DNA of 18,619 nt from Flavobacterium sp. UBA807. Its GTDB lineage: Bacteria; Bacteroidota; Bacteroidia; Flavobacteriales; Flavobacteriaceae. Below the pieces are notes generated by a model. The model saw nothing but the letters and a program-made list of their open reading frames with translations, searched no databases and had not been told where the DNA came from. The translations under genes were made by a program, and so were the position numbers. Location of the stretch: contig DBIH01000091.1 of NCBI GenBank assembly GCA_002296885.1, positions 1 through 18,619 of the forward strand, written 5' to 3'. Positions 6,407 through 13,188 of this stretch are shown piece by piece (within the stretch, counting starts at the first letter, position 1; each line of letters opens with the position of its first letter).

Positions 6407-8218
6407 ATGGGTTTAGTTACCGCCAAAGAAGTTGCAAAAGCAATAAAAGCCGACAAGTACGGAGTCTTCGGAACTTTTTCTGGCTGGCTGCTGATGAAGG
6501 CTCTAAAGATTTCTACACTAAATAAAATCTACGACCGAAATAAGCATTTGAGCGAAATAGAATTTCTGAATGCTATCCTGGACGAGTTCCAAATCAAATT
6601 TGAAATTCCTGAAGAAGATTTTAAACGCTTACCAAAAGATGGGGCATACATAACAATTTCCAACCATCCGTTGGGCGGAATTGACGGCATTCTTCTATTG
6701 AAGTTGATGCTTGAAAAAGAACCCGATTTTAAGATTATTGCCAATTTCCTTCTGCATCGCATTGAGCCGATGAAACAATATATCATGCCGGTAAATCCTT
6801 TTGAAACCCATAAGGATGCTAAGTCGAGCGTGATTGGGATTAAGGAAACATTACGTCATTTGAGTGATGGGAAACCATTGGGAATGTTCCCCGCCGGCGA
6901 AGTTTCGACGTATAAAGATGGGCAAATCATAGTAGATAAAGACTGGGAAGAAGGCGCTATCAAAGTAATCCGTAAAGCTCAGGTTCCGGTGGTGCCGATA
7001 TATTTTCATGCCAAGAACAGTCGTTTTTTTTATCTTTTATCAAAAATAAGTCCTACGTTAAGAACGGCAAAACTGCCTTCGGAATTACTTACGCAGAAAG
7101 ACCGTGTTATTAAGGTTCGTATAGGAAAGCCGATATCAGTTGCCGAGCAAAACGAGCATGTAAGTATTGAGGAATATTCAGAGTTTTTGAGAAAGAAAAC
7201 CTATATGCTGGCGAATTCCTTCAACAAGGAAAATAACATTTTTGATCCGAGAAACCTCAACCTCGATTTAAAAACGCCAAAAAGCCCTAAGCAGATTGTA
7301 AAACCAGCCAATCACGATAAGATTTTAGAAGAAATTGCGGCGTTAAGAGACAGTGATTATCGTTTGCTGCAAAGCAAAAACTATATGGTGTTTTTGGTTC
7401 CGGCTGAAAATATTCCGAATGTTCTACACGAAATAGGACGTTTGCGTGAAATAACTTTTAGGTCTGTTGGCGAAGGAACTAATGAATCGATTGACCTTGA
7501 CCGATGTGATTCGTATTACCATCACATGTTTTTGTGGGATGAAGAAACACAGCAAATTGCCGGTGCTTACCGAATGGGATTGGGCTCGGAGATTTTCCCG
7601 AAATATGGCATAGAAGGATTTTATCTTCAGGACTTATTTAGGTTTGAGCCCGAATTATACGGAATGATGGAGCAATCCATAGAAATGGGAAGGGCATTCA
7701 TTGTTAATGAATATCAACAAAAACCAATGCCGTTGTTCCTGCTTTGGAAAGGAATTGTGCATACCACATTGCGTTATCCGGAGCACAAATTCCTGATTGG
7801 TGGTGTGAGTATCAGTAATCAGTTTACCGAATTTTCAAAATCGCTGATGATTGAGTTCATGAAGTCGCATTATTATGATCCTTATGTGGCGCAATACATT
7901 CACCCTAAAAAGGAATTTAAGGTAAAGCTTAAAGATGCCGATAAGGATTTCGTATTCAGTGAAACCGAAGCCGATTTGAATAAATTCGATAAGATTATTG
8001 ACGAAGTAGAACCGGGAACTTTGCGTTTACCGGTTTTAATCAAGAAATACATAAAGCAAAACGCGCGTGTCGTTGCCTTCAACGTCGACCCAATGTTCAA
8101 CAATGCCGTTGATGGTTTGATGTATATCCGAATTGCGGATTTACCCGAAAGTACCGTAAAGCCTGTTATGGAAGAATTCCAGGCTGAACTCGAACGCAAA
8201 GAAAAAAATTATAAATAA
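6407..8218 (+). CDS. olsF: bifunctional OlsF-type aminolipid acyltransferase
   Basis: This 603-residue protein fuses two acyltransferases. Residues about 1-280 are a PlsC-like O-acyltransferase with NHPLGGIDG (His87, Asp93, five residues between, as in hemolysin/OlsA-type members) and FPAGEVS (161-167). Residues about 310-600 resemble OlsB-like acyl-ACP N-acyltransferases, with GRLREITFRSVGEG, GAYRMG and IEMGRAFI. From memory, OlsF of Serratia and a Flavobacterium johnsoniae homolog has this order, the C-terminal half adding the first fatty acid to ornithine and the N-terminal half the second. Here the product may be ornithine lipid or the glycine-type aminolipids common in Bacteroidetes; the sequence does not decide this. 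It acts at the cytoplasmic membrane. It has its own promoter and a terminator right after the stop, so it is a single-gene unit. Confidence 0.82.
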   Translation: MGLVTAKEVAKAIKADKYGVFGTFSGWLLMKALKISTLNKIYDRNKHLSEIEFLNAILDEFQIKFEIPEEDFKRLPKDGAYITISNHPLGGIDGILLLKLMLEKEPDFKIIANFLLHRIEPMKQYIMPVNPFETHKDAKSSVIGIKETLRHLSDGKPLGMFPAGEVSTYKDGQIIVDKDWEEGAIKVIRKAQVPVVPIYFHAKNSRFFYLLSKISPTLRTAKLPSELLTQKDRVIKVRIGKPISVAEQNEHVSIEEYSEFLRKKTYMLANSFNKENNIFDPRNLNLDLKTPKSPKQIVKPANHDKILEEIAALRDSDYRLLQSKNYMVFLVPAENIPNVLHEIGRLREITFRSVGEGTNESIDLDRCDSYYHHMFLWDEETQQIAGAYRMGLGSEIFPKYGIEGFYLQDLFRFEPELYGMMEQSIEMGRAFIVNEYQQKPMPLFLLWKGIVHTTLRYPEHKFLIGGVSISNQFTEFSKSLMIEFMKSHYYDPYVAQYIHPKKEFKVKLKDADKDFVFSETEADLNKFDKIIDEVEPGTLRLPVLIKKYIKQNARVVAFNVDPMFNNAVDGLMYIRIADLPESTVKPVMEEFQAELERKEKNYK

Positions 8219-8248
8219 AAAAGCCCTGAATTTATCAGGGCTTTTTTT
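8216..8248. terminator. bidirectional terminator between acyltransferase and M48 genes
   Basis: AAAAAGCCCTGA (8218-8229) and TCAGGGCTTTTT (8235-8246) form a 12-base stem with a 5-base loop. An A run lies on the left and TTTTTTT on the right. It sits between two convergent stop codons (8218 and 8250) and can serve both strands. Confidence 0.85.
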
Positions 8249-8249
8249 A

Positions 8250-9047
8250 TTACTCTTTACCAACAAGTTCTTTAAAATTATTCCAGTCTTTTTCAGAAAG
8301 AGTCTGTTTGTTTTTTATATCCTTGCCTTTGATATATTCCAGGATATATTTGGCGCGTTCCTCCGATTCCGGATGATCGGCTATCCAATACATGCTTTTA
8401 CTAATCTGGCTGTCCTGCGCCATCTGATACATAAAATCCGCCATTGGTCTTGGATTGATATCGGCTTCCATCATATATTTCACACTGGTAATATCGGCTT
8501 CTTTTTCAAGTGATCGGTCATAAGCTGAAGAGCTAAGCGTTTTGAGAATCTCTCGTGCCATCTGACCACCTTTTGAACCGCCTGCCGCAGTTAGCAATAC
8601 CGAATAACCAATTTCCTTAGATAGTTTTTTCATGACATGGTTTCTTTCGATATGAGCAATCTCATGTCCTAAAACTCCCTGAAGTGCTTCCTGTTTTTTG
8701 CAGTCTTCAATCAATCCTGTGTAAACGACCAAATGATTGTTTGGCAATGCAAAAGCATTGATTTCATCCTTTTTTATGATGTGGACTTTGAGCGAATCCT
8801 GATCGATATTATTGGCATCACATAATGGTTTCAGTAATTTGTCCAGTGATTTTGTAATGGTGTCGTTATATACAATATCTTCGGTATCCTCCAATTGATT
8901 CCAAATCATATCACCCAGTTTGTGCTCCATATTCTGGGTTCTTTCCTTCACTTTAAAAAGCTTCATAAAGTCGATTTGGGAAAAACCAAACCAAATCAGG
9001 AAAAAAGTTCCTACTATAGCTATTGCCTGTAATACAATTTTTTTCAT
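8250..9047 (-). CDS. M48-family membrane-anchored zinc metalloprotease
   Basis: This 265-residue protein has one N-terminal hydrophobic segment (about 4-23) and an M48 peptidase domain. The zinc site is HEIAH at 128-132 with third ligand Glu183 in EKEAD. INAFALPNNHLVVYTGLI (about 96-113) is typical of M48C/BepA-like proteases. Such enzymes degrade or clear misfolded envelope proteins. With no lipobox visible, it is probably anchored to the cytoplasmic membrane and faces the periplasm. It is the last gene of a four-gene unit, starting two bases after the stop of the DUF4870-like gene, so translational coupling is likely. This suggests a joint role with the small membrane proteins upstream. The protease call is firm; the substrate is unknown. 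Confidence 0.9.
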   Translation of the reverse strand: MKKIVLQAIAIVGTFFLIWFGFSQIDFMKLFKVKERTQNMEHKLGDMIWNQLEDTEDIVYNDTITKSLDKLLKPLCDANNIDQDSLKVHIIKKDEINAFALPNNHLVVYTGLIEDCKKQEALQGVLGHEIAHIERNHVMKKLSKEIGYSVLLTAAGGSKGGQMAREILKTLSSSAYDRSLEKEADITSVKYMMEADINPRPMADFMYQMAQDSQISKSMYWIADHPESEERAKYILEYIKGKDIKNKQTLSEKDWNNFKELVGKE

Positions 9048-9049
9048 GA

Positions 9050-9481
9050 CTATTTTCTGCAGATTAAGTTAGTAAGGTTTCCAAAGAATATAAACTGAAT
9101 ATGTTTGCCTTTTCGGACCTGAGTCGCAGCATAAATCGTTTGGAAAATCTCAAAAAGGTTGAATAAGATTACCGTAAAAATGTATGCGAAATATTGGTTG
9201 CTTACCTTTTCTGATGTAAAGAGAATAGACATTGTCCACCAAAAACTCGCACTATTGATTCCCAATAAAGCCAACTGTGAAAACAAGGCCTGAGTACAAT
9301 GCCAACGCACAAAATAGGTGCCTTTTCTATTAGCAAGATAAAAGAAGAATGTTGCCAGTAAATTAATAATCGGCAATGGCAATCCGGCGATAAGTGCTAC
9401 CAAAGACATCAAATAACTATTCGATGCTTTTTCGCGTTCGTGTTCGCCCGGTCTGTAGGCAAAAGTTGTTTCCTGTATCAT
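9050..9481 (-). CDS. DUF4870-like small membrane protein
   Basis: The preferred start is the ATG at 9481, giving 143 residues beginning MIQETTFAYRPGEHERE. It overlaps the TGA of the upstream DUF2752 gene as ATGA, the usual coupling signature. A start seven codons earlier at 9502 is possible but would overlap more. The protein has about four hydrophobic segments between residues 20 and 125 and a YFVRWHCTQALFSQ segment between helices, recalling the FVxxHxxEALNFQ motif of the DUF4870/Tic20-like family. No catalytic residues are visible. It lies between DUF2752 and the M48 protease, with a 2-base gap to the latter. The function is unknown and the family assignment is moderate. Confidence 0.7.
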   Translation of the reverse strand: MIQETTFAYRPGEHEREKASNSYLMSLVALIAGLPLPIINLLATFFFYLANRKGTYFVRWHCTQALFSQLALLGINSASFWWTMSILFTSEKVSNQYFAYIFTVILFNLFEIFQTIYAATQVRKGKHIQFIFFGNLTNLICRK

Positions 9482-9882
9482 AAATGTTTGTATATATTCC
9501 AAATCCAGTTAAGAAGCACTAATGCTATTAAAATCACAGCAAGCCATGGTTTTCTAATAGTTGCTTCTATTTTTTTATACCATCTGAAAAAAGTTTCCTT
9601 TTTTAAAATAATGTCTGTCAGTACCCAAATGGGGAAGACTGTCATAATAATGGCAACTATTATCCCGAACGGATTCAGAAGAATGGATTCTTTTATTCTT
9701 CCCTGCAACAGCAATCTAACTGCTCGGGTAGTGCCGCAGGATGGACAAGGATACCCTGTCACATTTTTAATGATACAAAACCGTAATGTCTCATTTTGTG
9801 AGCTGTACTGTCTATAAAAAAGATAAATAAATCCAGCGAAGCAAGCTATAAGCAACAAGGAGTATAACTTATTTCGGGTCAT
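9478..9882 (-). CDS. DUF2752 membrane protein
   Basis: This is a 134-residue protein with hydrophobic segments near 7-23, 68-92 and 113-128. The hallmark of DUF2752 is present: YPCPSCGTTRA at about 44-54, a CPxCGxTR motif before the second helix that could bind a metal or form a thiol site. The family's biochemical role is not known to me. It starts three bases after the stop of the TM2 gene and overlaps the next gene by four bases (ATGA), so the cluster is a tight operon. DUF2752 proteins are often found beside TM2 or other small membrane proteins in Bacteroidetes (from memory), which supports a shared function. Confidence 0.85.
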   Translation of the reverse strand: MTRNKLYSLLLIACFAGFIYLFYRQYSSQNETLRFCIIKNVTGYPCPSCGTTRAVRLLLQGRIKESILLNPFGIIVAIIMTVFPIWVLTDIILKKETFFRWYKKIEATIRKPWLAVILIALVLLNWIWNIYKHL

Positions 9883-9885
9883 CTA

Positions 9886-10224
9886 TTAATAGAATGTATT
9901 TTGGAATGTTTCCATGTTTTTTTCGCGGGTAGCACCCATAATCATGAACCAATCAATAATTGTCCATATCATAAATCCACCACAAGTTAAAAGCTTTCCA
10001 ATTCCCATTCCGGTATCACCAATCATGAAACGGTCAATTCCTAATTGCCCTCCGAGTAAGGATACGATCAATGAATCAGATGGGTCTTTAAATTGCATCG
10101 TAACTACTAATCCCCATTTTGAATCATCTAAGGTTAATAGTTTTTCCCTAACGGCATTTAAATGATGACTTTCGAAATATTTTGCATTTATCATCATAAA
10201 CGTGTCAACTTTTTGTGCATCCAT
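9886..10224 (-). CDS. TM2-domain membrane protein
   Basis: This is a 112-residue protein. The C-terminal half is a TM2 domain: GGQLGIDRFMIGDTGMGIGK (about 58-77), then CGGFMIWTIIDWFMIM (about 81-96), giving two short helices joined by the D-R-F turn typical of the family. The N-terminal half is soluble, with no recognised motif. TM2 proteins are widespread and largely uncharacterised in bacteria. It is the first gene of the TM2-DUF2752-DUF4870-M48 unit. The upstream spacer (10225-10305) is A+T-rich and offers TATATTTT-like -7 boxes but no clear -33 box, so the promoter is not assigned. Confidence 0.85.
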   Translation of the reverse strand: MDAQKVDTFMMINAKYFESHHLNAVREKLLTLDDSKWGLVVTMQFKDPSDSLIVSLLGGQLGIDRFMIGDTGMGIGKLLTCGGFMIWTIIDWFMIMGATREKNMETFQNTFY

Positions 10225-10271
10225 AATACTTTTGGTTTTATTGGTTTTGTTTTTGTTTGATTTTATTCGCC

Positions 10272-10307
10272 TAAAATATAAAAAATATAAGAAAGCGCTA
10301 TCTTTCT
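10272..10307 (-). terminator. weak possible terminator after the four-helix gene
   Basis: On the minus strand AGAAAG, a 6-base loop and CTTTCT (plus positions 10307-10290) are followed by a T-rich run. The stem is short and overlaps the stop codon at 10306-10308, so readthrough into the TM2 gene is quite possible. Confidence 0.3.
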
Positions 10308-10710
10308 ATTGCTGATTTGTGTCTTTTCTAAAAAATATCGTTACAGCCAAAAGCAATAGGATTCCTTCTACAGTAAAGAAGAACATAGGATTGAAAAACT
10401 CCTGTGCAATATAACTGCAGCCCAAGCCAAAGGCTATTAATCCAATACTCAACAGCAACACCTGAAGCCTTGCCAAATAATTTCCGTTTTTTATTGGCTT
10501 TGCCAGAAACAACATCCACACTCCGGTTAGCAACATCATTATTGAAGAATAAATCCAAATCATCTGCATTCCCATGGAAGCTTCGCCATTGATTTCGCCT
10601 TTCCGAATATGTTCCAAAATGGCAGGATAACCCATAAAAGCATGAGGAATAAATTGTAGGCAGGTCAATACGCCAACAATCAAAACTAAAACATAACTAA
10701 TCCTGTTCAT
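10306..10710 (-). CDS. uncharacterised four-helix membrane protein
   Basis: This 134-residue protein has four hydrophobic segments (about 5-27, 46-70, 80-104 and 108-127) linked by short polar loops, with a charged tail FFRKDTNQQ. No motif identifies a family with confidence; the layout is that of small integral membrane proteins annotated as hypothetical in Flavobacteria. Its start at 10710 overlaps the end of the dehydrogenase gene by 14 bases, so it is read from the same transcript and probably depends on reinitiation. An alternative reading frame at 10328-10558 is a shadow. No function is proposed. Confidence 0.75.
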   Translation of the reverse strand: MNRISYVLVLIVGVLTCLQFIPHAFMGYPAILEHIRKGEINGEASMGMQMIWIYSSIMMLLTGVWMLFLAKPIKNGNYLARLQVLLLSIGLIAFGLGCSYIAQEFFNPMFFFTVEGILLLLAVTIFFRKDTNQQ

Positions 10711-11674
10711 ATAACTTTATGATTTTATCCACAATAGTCTGCGCCAGCTTTTGATGGCTTTCAAAGGTCCAGCCGGCAATATGTGGGGTTAATAAAACAT
10801 TTTCTGCTTGTAATAAATATTCAAAAGCCTTTGGTTTTTCGTCCCTCGCCTCTGCTCGGGATGACACAAAAAGATTTTCAAAAGACAGTTTTTCATACTC
10901 CAAGACATCTAATCCTGCACCAAGAATTTTTTCTGATTTCAAAGCTTCAACCAAATCATCAGTCACTACATTTTTCCCTCTTGACGTATTGATGAACCAA
11001 AAAGGTTTGGCAAACGAATTGATGAAATTCGAATTAATCATTTTGTCTGTTAACGTTGTCCAAGGAATATGAAGACTTAAAACATCGGCTTTAGCTTGTA
11101 ATTCGGGCAAAGAAACCTGTCTTGCGTTTTCGTCACCAACATTGGAAAGAATATCATAGCACAAAACTTCAACGTCAAATCCGCGTAATTTTTTGGCAAA
11201 TGATTTTCCCATATTGCCATAACCAATCAGTCCGACGGTTTTGCCTTCGAGTTCATGACCACGATTCCCTTCGCGAACCCAATGCCCTTCACGGACTAAT
11301 TTATCAGCCCGATTCAGTTTGTTCATTAATGATAAAAGCATTCCCAAAGCATGTTCGCCAACCGCATTTCGGTTGCCTTCCGGAGCAGCTATGAGATGAA
11401 TGTTTTTGGATGCTGCATAATCGCAGTCGATGCTTTCCAAACCTGCACCAACGCGTGCAATGAATTTCAGGTTTGTAGCTTTATCAATAAATTCCTTGTC
11501 AATCTTAAATCGACTGCGGATAACAATGCCTTGGTAGTTGTGGATTTTAGTTTCGATTACTGTTTTTGAAGAATCAAAATCGGCTTCATTCTGAAACTCT
11601 GCTTTTTCCAATTGTTCCCATAACAACGGGTGATTGCTATCGATGTGAAGGATTTTGACGTCTTTATTCGACAT
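10697..11674 (-). CDS. D-2-hydroxyacid dehydrogenase, NAD-dependent, SerA-like
   Basis: The preferred start is the ATG at 11674 (325 residues, MSNKDVKILHID); a start ten codons earlier would cover a probable -7 box. The Rossmann motif is GLIGYGNMGKSF. The catalytic set of the family is present: Arg in NTSRGKN, Glu in LDVLEYEK and His in LTPHIAGW. The protein resembles 3-phosphoglycerate dehydrogenase-type enzymes without the ACT regulatory domain, which oxidise or reduce D-2-hydroxy acids with NAD in the cytoplasm; the substrate is not clear. The loop between LDVLEYEKLSFENLF and the catalytic histidine carries an inserted stretch, VSSRAEARD, encoded by a copy of the dispersed repeat (10841-10867) in frame. 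This lengthens a surface loop and does not remove a catalytic residue. Confidence 0.88.
   Translation of the reverse strand: MSNKDVKILHIDSNHPLLWEQLEKAEFQNEADFDSSKTVIETKIHNYQGIVIRSRFKIDKEFIDKATNLKFIARVGAGLESIDCDYAASKNIHLIAAPEGNRNAVGEHALGMLLSLMNKLNRADKLVREGHWVREGNRGHELEGKTVGLIGYGNMGKSFAKKLRGFDVEVLCYDILSNVGDENARQVSLPELQAKADVLSLHIPWTTLTDKMINSNFINSFAKPFWFINTSRGKNVVTDDLVEALKSEKILGAGLDVLEYEKLSFENLFVSSRAEARDEKPKAFEYLLQAENVLLTPHIAGWTFESHQKLAQTIVDKIIKLYEQD
10841..10867 (-). repeat. dispersed repeat copy A, inside a coding region
   Basis: This 27-base stretch reads GTCCCTCGCCTCTGC then TCGGGATGACAC on the plus strand. It matches copy C (from 15939) at about 22 of 26 positions. It occupies exactly nine codons of the dehydrogenase gene (V-S-S-R-A-E-A-R-D) and keeps the frame open. 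Confidence 0.7.
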
Positions 11675-11692
11675 AGTTTTGTGTTGAAAAAG

Positions 11693-11700
11693 TAAAGATA
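11693..11700 (-). promoter_or_regulatory. possible -7 element of the dehydrogenase gene
   Basis: TATCTTTA on the minus strand (plus positions 11693-11700) matches TAnnTTTG at seven of eight positions, 18 bases before the ATG at 11674. No TTG box was found at a suitable distance. Confidence 0.3.
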
Positions 11701-11717
11701 GCATTTATTGAAACAGA

Positions 11718-11752
11718 ATAAAAAAAGCCATCCTGTTTTTCAACGGGATGGC
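11718..11752 (-). terminator. terminator of the pyrimidine catabolism operon
   Basis: GCCATCCTGT (11727-11736) and ACGGGATGGC (11743-11752) form a stem of 9 pairs out of 10, closed by a 6-base loop. On the minus strand it is followed by TTTTTTTATT. It lies 36 bases after the stop of the M20 gene and separates the operon from the dehydrogenase gene. Confidence 0.85.
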
Positions 11753-11787
11753 CAAGTTTTGTTTGATTTTGTATGGCGTATAGTTGG

Positions 11788-13023
11788 TTATTTTTTCAGT
11801 ACTTCAATGACTGTTCCAAGCAATACATTAGCGCCTAATGCTAAATCTTCATACGAAGAATATTCCAGTGGATTGTGGCTGATACCATCTTTGCAACGAA
11901 CGAAAATCATTCCGTAATCACAAACATACGACAAAGTAAGCGCATCATGGAATGGCCCGCTCATTAATTCGGGCGCGTCAAGATTAAGTTTTTCACATTC
12001 GCCGTGAATGATTTCCTTAATCCAATCGGCACAATAACGCGGTTCGCTTTTGGTGTCTTCCGAAATGGAATATGTTAAACTGTGTTTCTTTGTAATAACT
12101 TCTATTTTGTCGCGAAGTTGTTTTTCGTAACGGTTTCTTCTATCCAAATCGATATCGCGCAAATCGACTGTCATCGTAACTTCTTCGGCGATGATGTTTC
12201 GCGATGCCGGAAAGACATTGAGTGTTCCAACAGTTCCCACGGTTGGATTTCCCGGAACCTGAGTTGCAATTTCGTTTAAGGCGATGATAATTTCAGCGGC
12301 ACCAACCATGGCATCTTTTCTGATTGGCATGGGTACAGAACCTGCATGACCCGCCATTCCTTTAAGTTTAACCGTCCACCAAAGTGGCCCCGAAATTCCA
12401 GAAACAACTCCGATGGGTTTGTGCGCTATATCCAAAACCGGTCCTTGCTCGATATGCAGTTCGAGGAAGCAGAAAATGCTTCCCGGTTTGTATTCTGATT
12501 CTTTGAATTTGGTAATGTCGCAACCGAAATCTTTCAATGCCTGTTCACGTGTGATTCCGTCCTGATCTTTACGTTGCAATTCGCCTTCTTCGAGCTTGCC
12601 CAAGATTCCGCGTGAACCGAAAAGTCCTTTGTTGAAACGCCATCCTTCTTCATCGGCAAACGAAATAACTTCTATGCTTCTTTCAGGAACTACTCCGTTT
12701 TCGTGCAAAGTGCGCACGACTTCAATTGCGCATAATACTCCGGCTACACCATCAAATCGTCCGCCATAAGGTTGTGAATCGAGGTGGGAGCCCATCATTA
12801 AAACGGGTAAGTCCGGATTTTTGCCTTCGAGTCTTCCGATTAGGTTTCCGAAATTATCAATGCGGACCGACATTCCGGCATCTTTCATCCAAGAAGTGGC
12901 AATTTCGAAACCTTGTTTTTCAAGTTGGGTATGCGCCGGACGACAGGTTCCGGTTTCGCCGATTTTCCCGATTTCACTCATTGCTTCGAAATAAGATTGA
13001 AGCCTTGACGCGTTTATTTTCAT
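11788..13023 (-). CDS. M20-family N-carbamoyl-amino acid hydrolase (AllC/HyuC/beta-alanine synthase type)
   Basis: This 411-residue protein belongs to the amidase/hydantoinase-carbamoylase branch of M20 metallopeptidases. Dimetal ligands are visible: His80 (GSHLDSQ), Asp91 (GGRFDGVAG), Glu126 (FADEEGWRF), His190 (LELHIEQGP) and His383 (GISHNP). The lid and dimerisation domain lies at about 210-325 (GMAGHAGSVPM). A SGPFHDA segment (355-361) takes the place of the common SGAGHDA. Family members hydrolyse N-carbamoyl-beta-alanine, N-carbamoyl-L-amino acids or allantoate. Next to preTA and hydA the likely substrate is N-carbamoyl-beta-alanine or its 2-methyl form from thymine. The operon also carries a nitrilase-type enzyme for the same step, so its exact role is open. 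It lies 165 bases after preA, behind a repeat element, and ends the operon. Confidence 0.85.
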   Translation of the reverse strand: MKINASRLQSYFEAMSEIGKIGETGTCRPAHTQLEKQGFEIATSWMKDAGMSVRIDNFGNLIGRLEGKNPDLPVLMMGSHLDSQPYGGRFDGVAGVLCAIEVVRTLHENGVVPERSIEVISFADEEGWRFNKGLFGSRGILGKLEEGELQRKDQDGITREQALKDFGCDITKFKESEYKPGSIFCFLELHIEQGPVLDIAHKPIGVVSGISGPLWWTVKLKGMAGHAGSVPMPIRKDAMVGAAEIIIALNEIATQVPGNPTVGTVGTLNVFPASRNIIAEEVTMTVDLRDIDLDRRNRYEKQLRDKIEVITKKHSLTYSISEDTKSEPRYCADWIKEIIHGECEKLNLDAPELMSGPFHDALTLSYVCDYGMIFVRCKDGISHNPLEYSSYEDLALGANVLLGTVIEVLKK

Positions 13024-13047
13024 GTATTATATCTTTATGTTTAAACA

Positions 13048-13180
13048 GCGTGAGGGATTGCAGTGGAAATCCTTTTTTGTTTGTAAAAAGCCCTTCGACT
13101 GCGCTCAGGGTGACAAACAAAAAAGATTGCAACGCAAAGCCCGACCCGTCTCGTTGCTTAAACGAGACGGGGTCACGCCC
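13048..13180. repeat. 133-base terminal-inverted-repeat element with nested repeat copy B
   Basis: The ends GCGTGA (13048-13053) and TCACGC (13173-13178) are complementary. Inside are a long imperfect palindrome, with perfect core arms TTTTTTGTTTGT (13073-13084) and ACAAACAAAAAA (13113-13124), and a second hairpin with an 11-base stem CCCGTCTCGTT / AACGAGACGGG (13145-13155, 13161-13171). The loop of the first arm pair holds dispersed repeat copy B (13092-13117). There is no open reading frame. It fills the preA to M20 spacer and would be transcribed within the operon. Confidence 0.65.
13092..13117. repeat. dispersed repeat copy B
   Basis: TTCGACTGCGCTCAGGGTGA and its flanks match copy C at about 23 of 26 positions in the same orientation. 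It is nested in the loop of the larger element at 13048-13180. Confidence 0.6.
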
Positions 13181-13188
13181 AAAAAATT

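Noticed and set aside
10328..10558. 76-codon frame within the four-helix membrane protein gene
   Set aside because: It is a shifted-frame shadow on the same strand; the 134-codon frame has clear membrane segments.
11675..11704. Longer N-terminus for the D-2-hydroxyacid dehydrogenase
   Set aside because: It adds ten residues with no family support and overlaps a probable -7 box.
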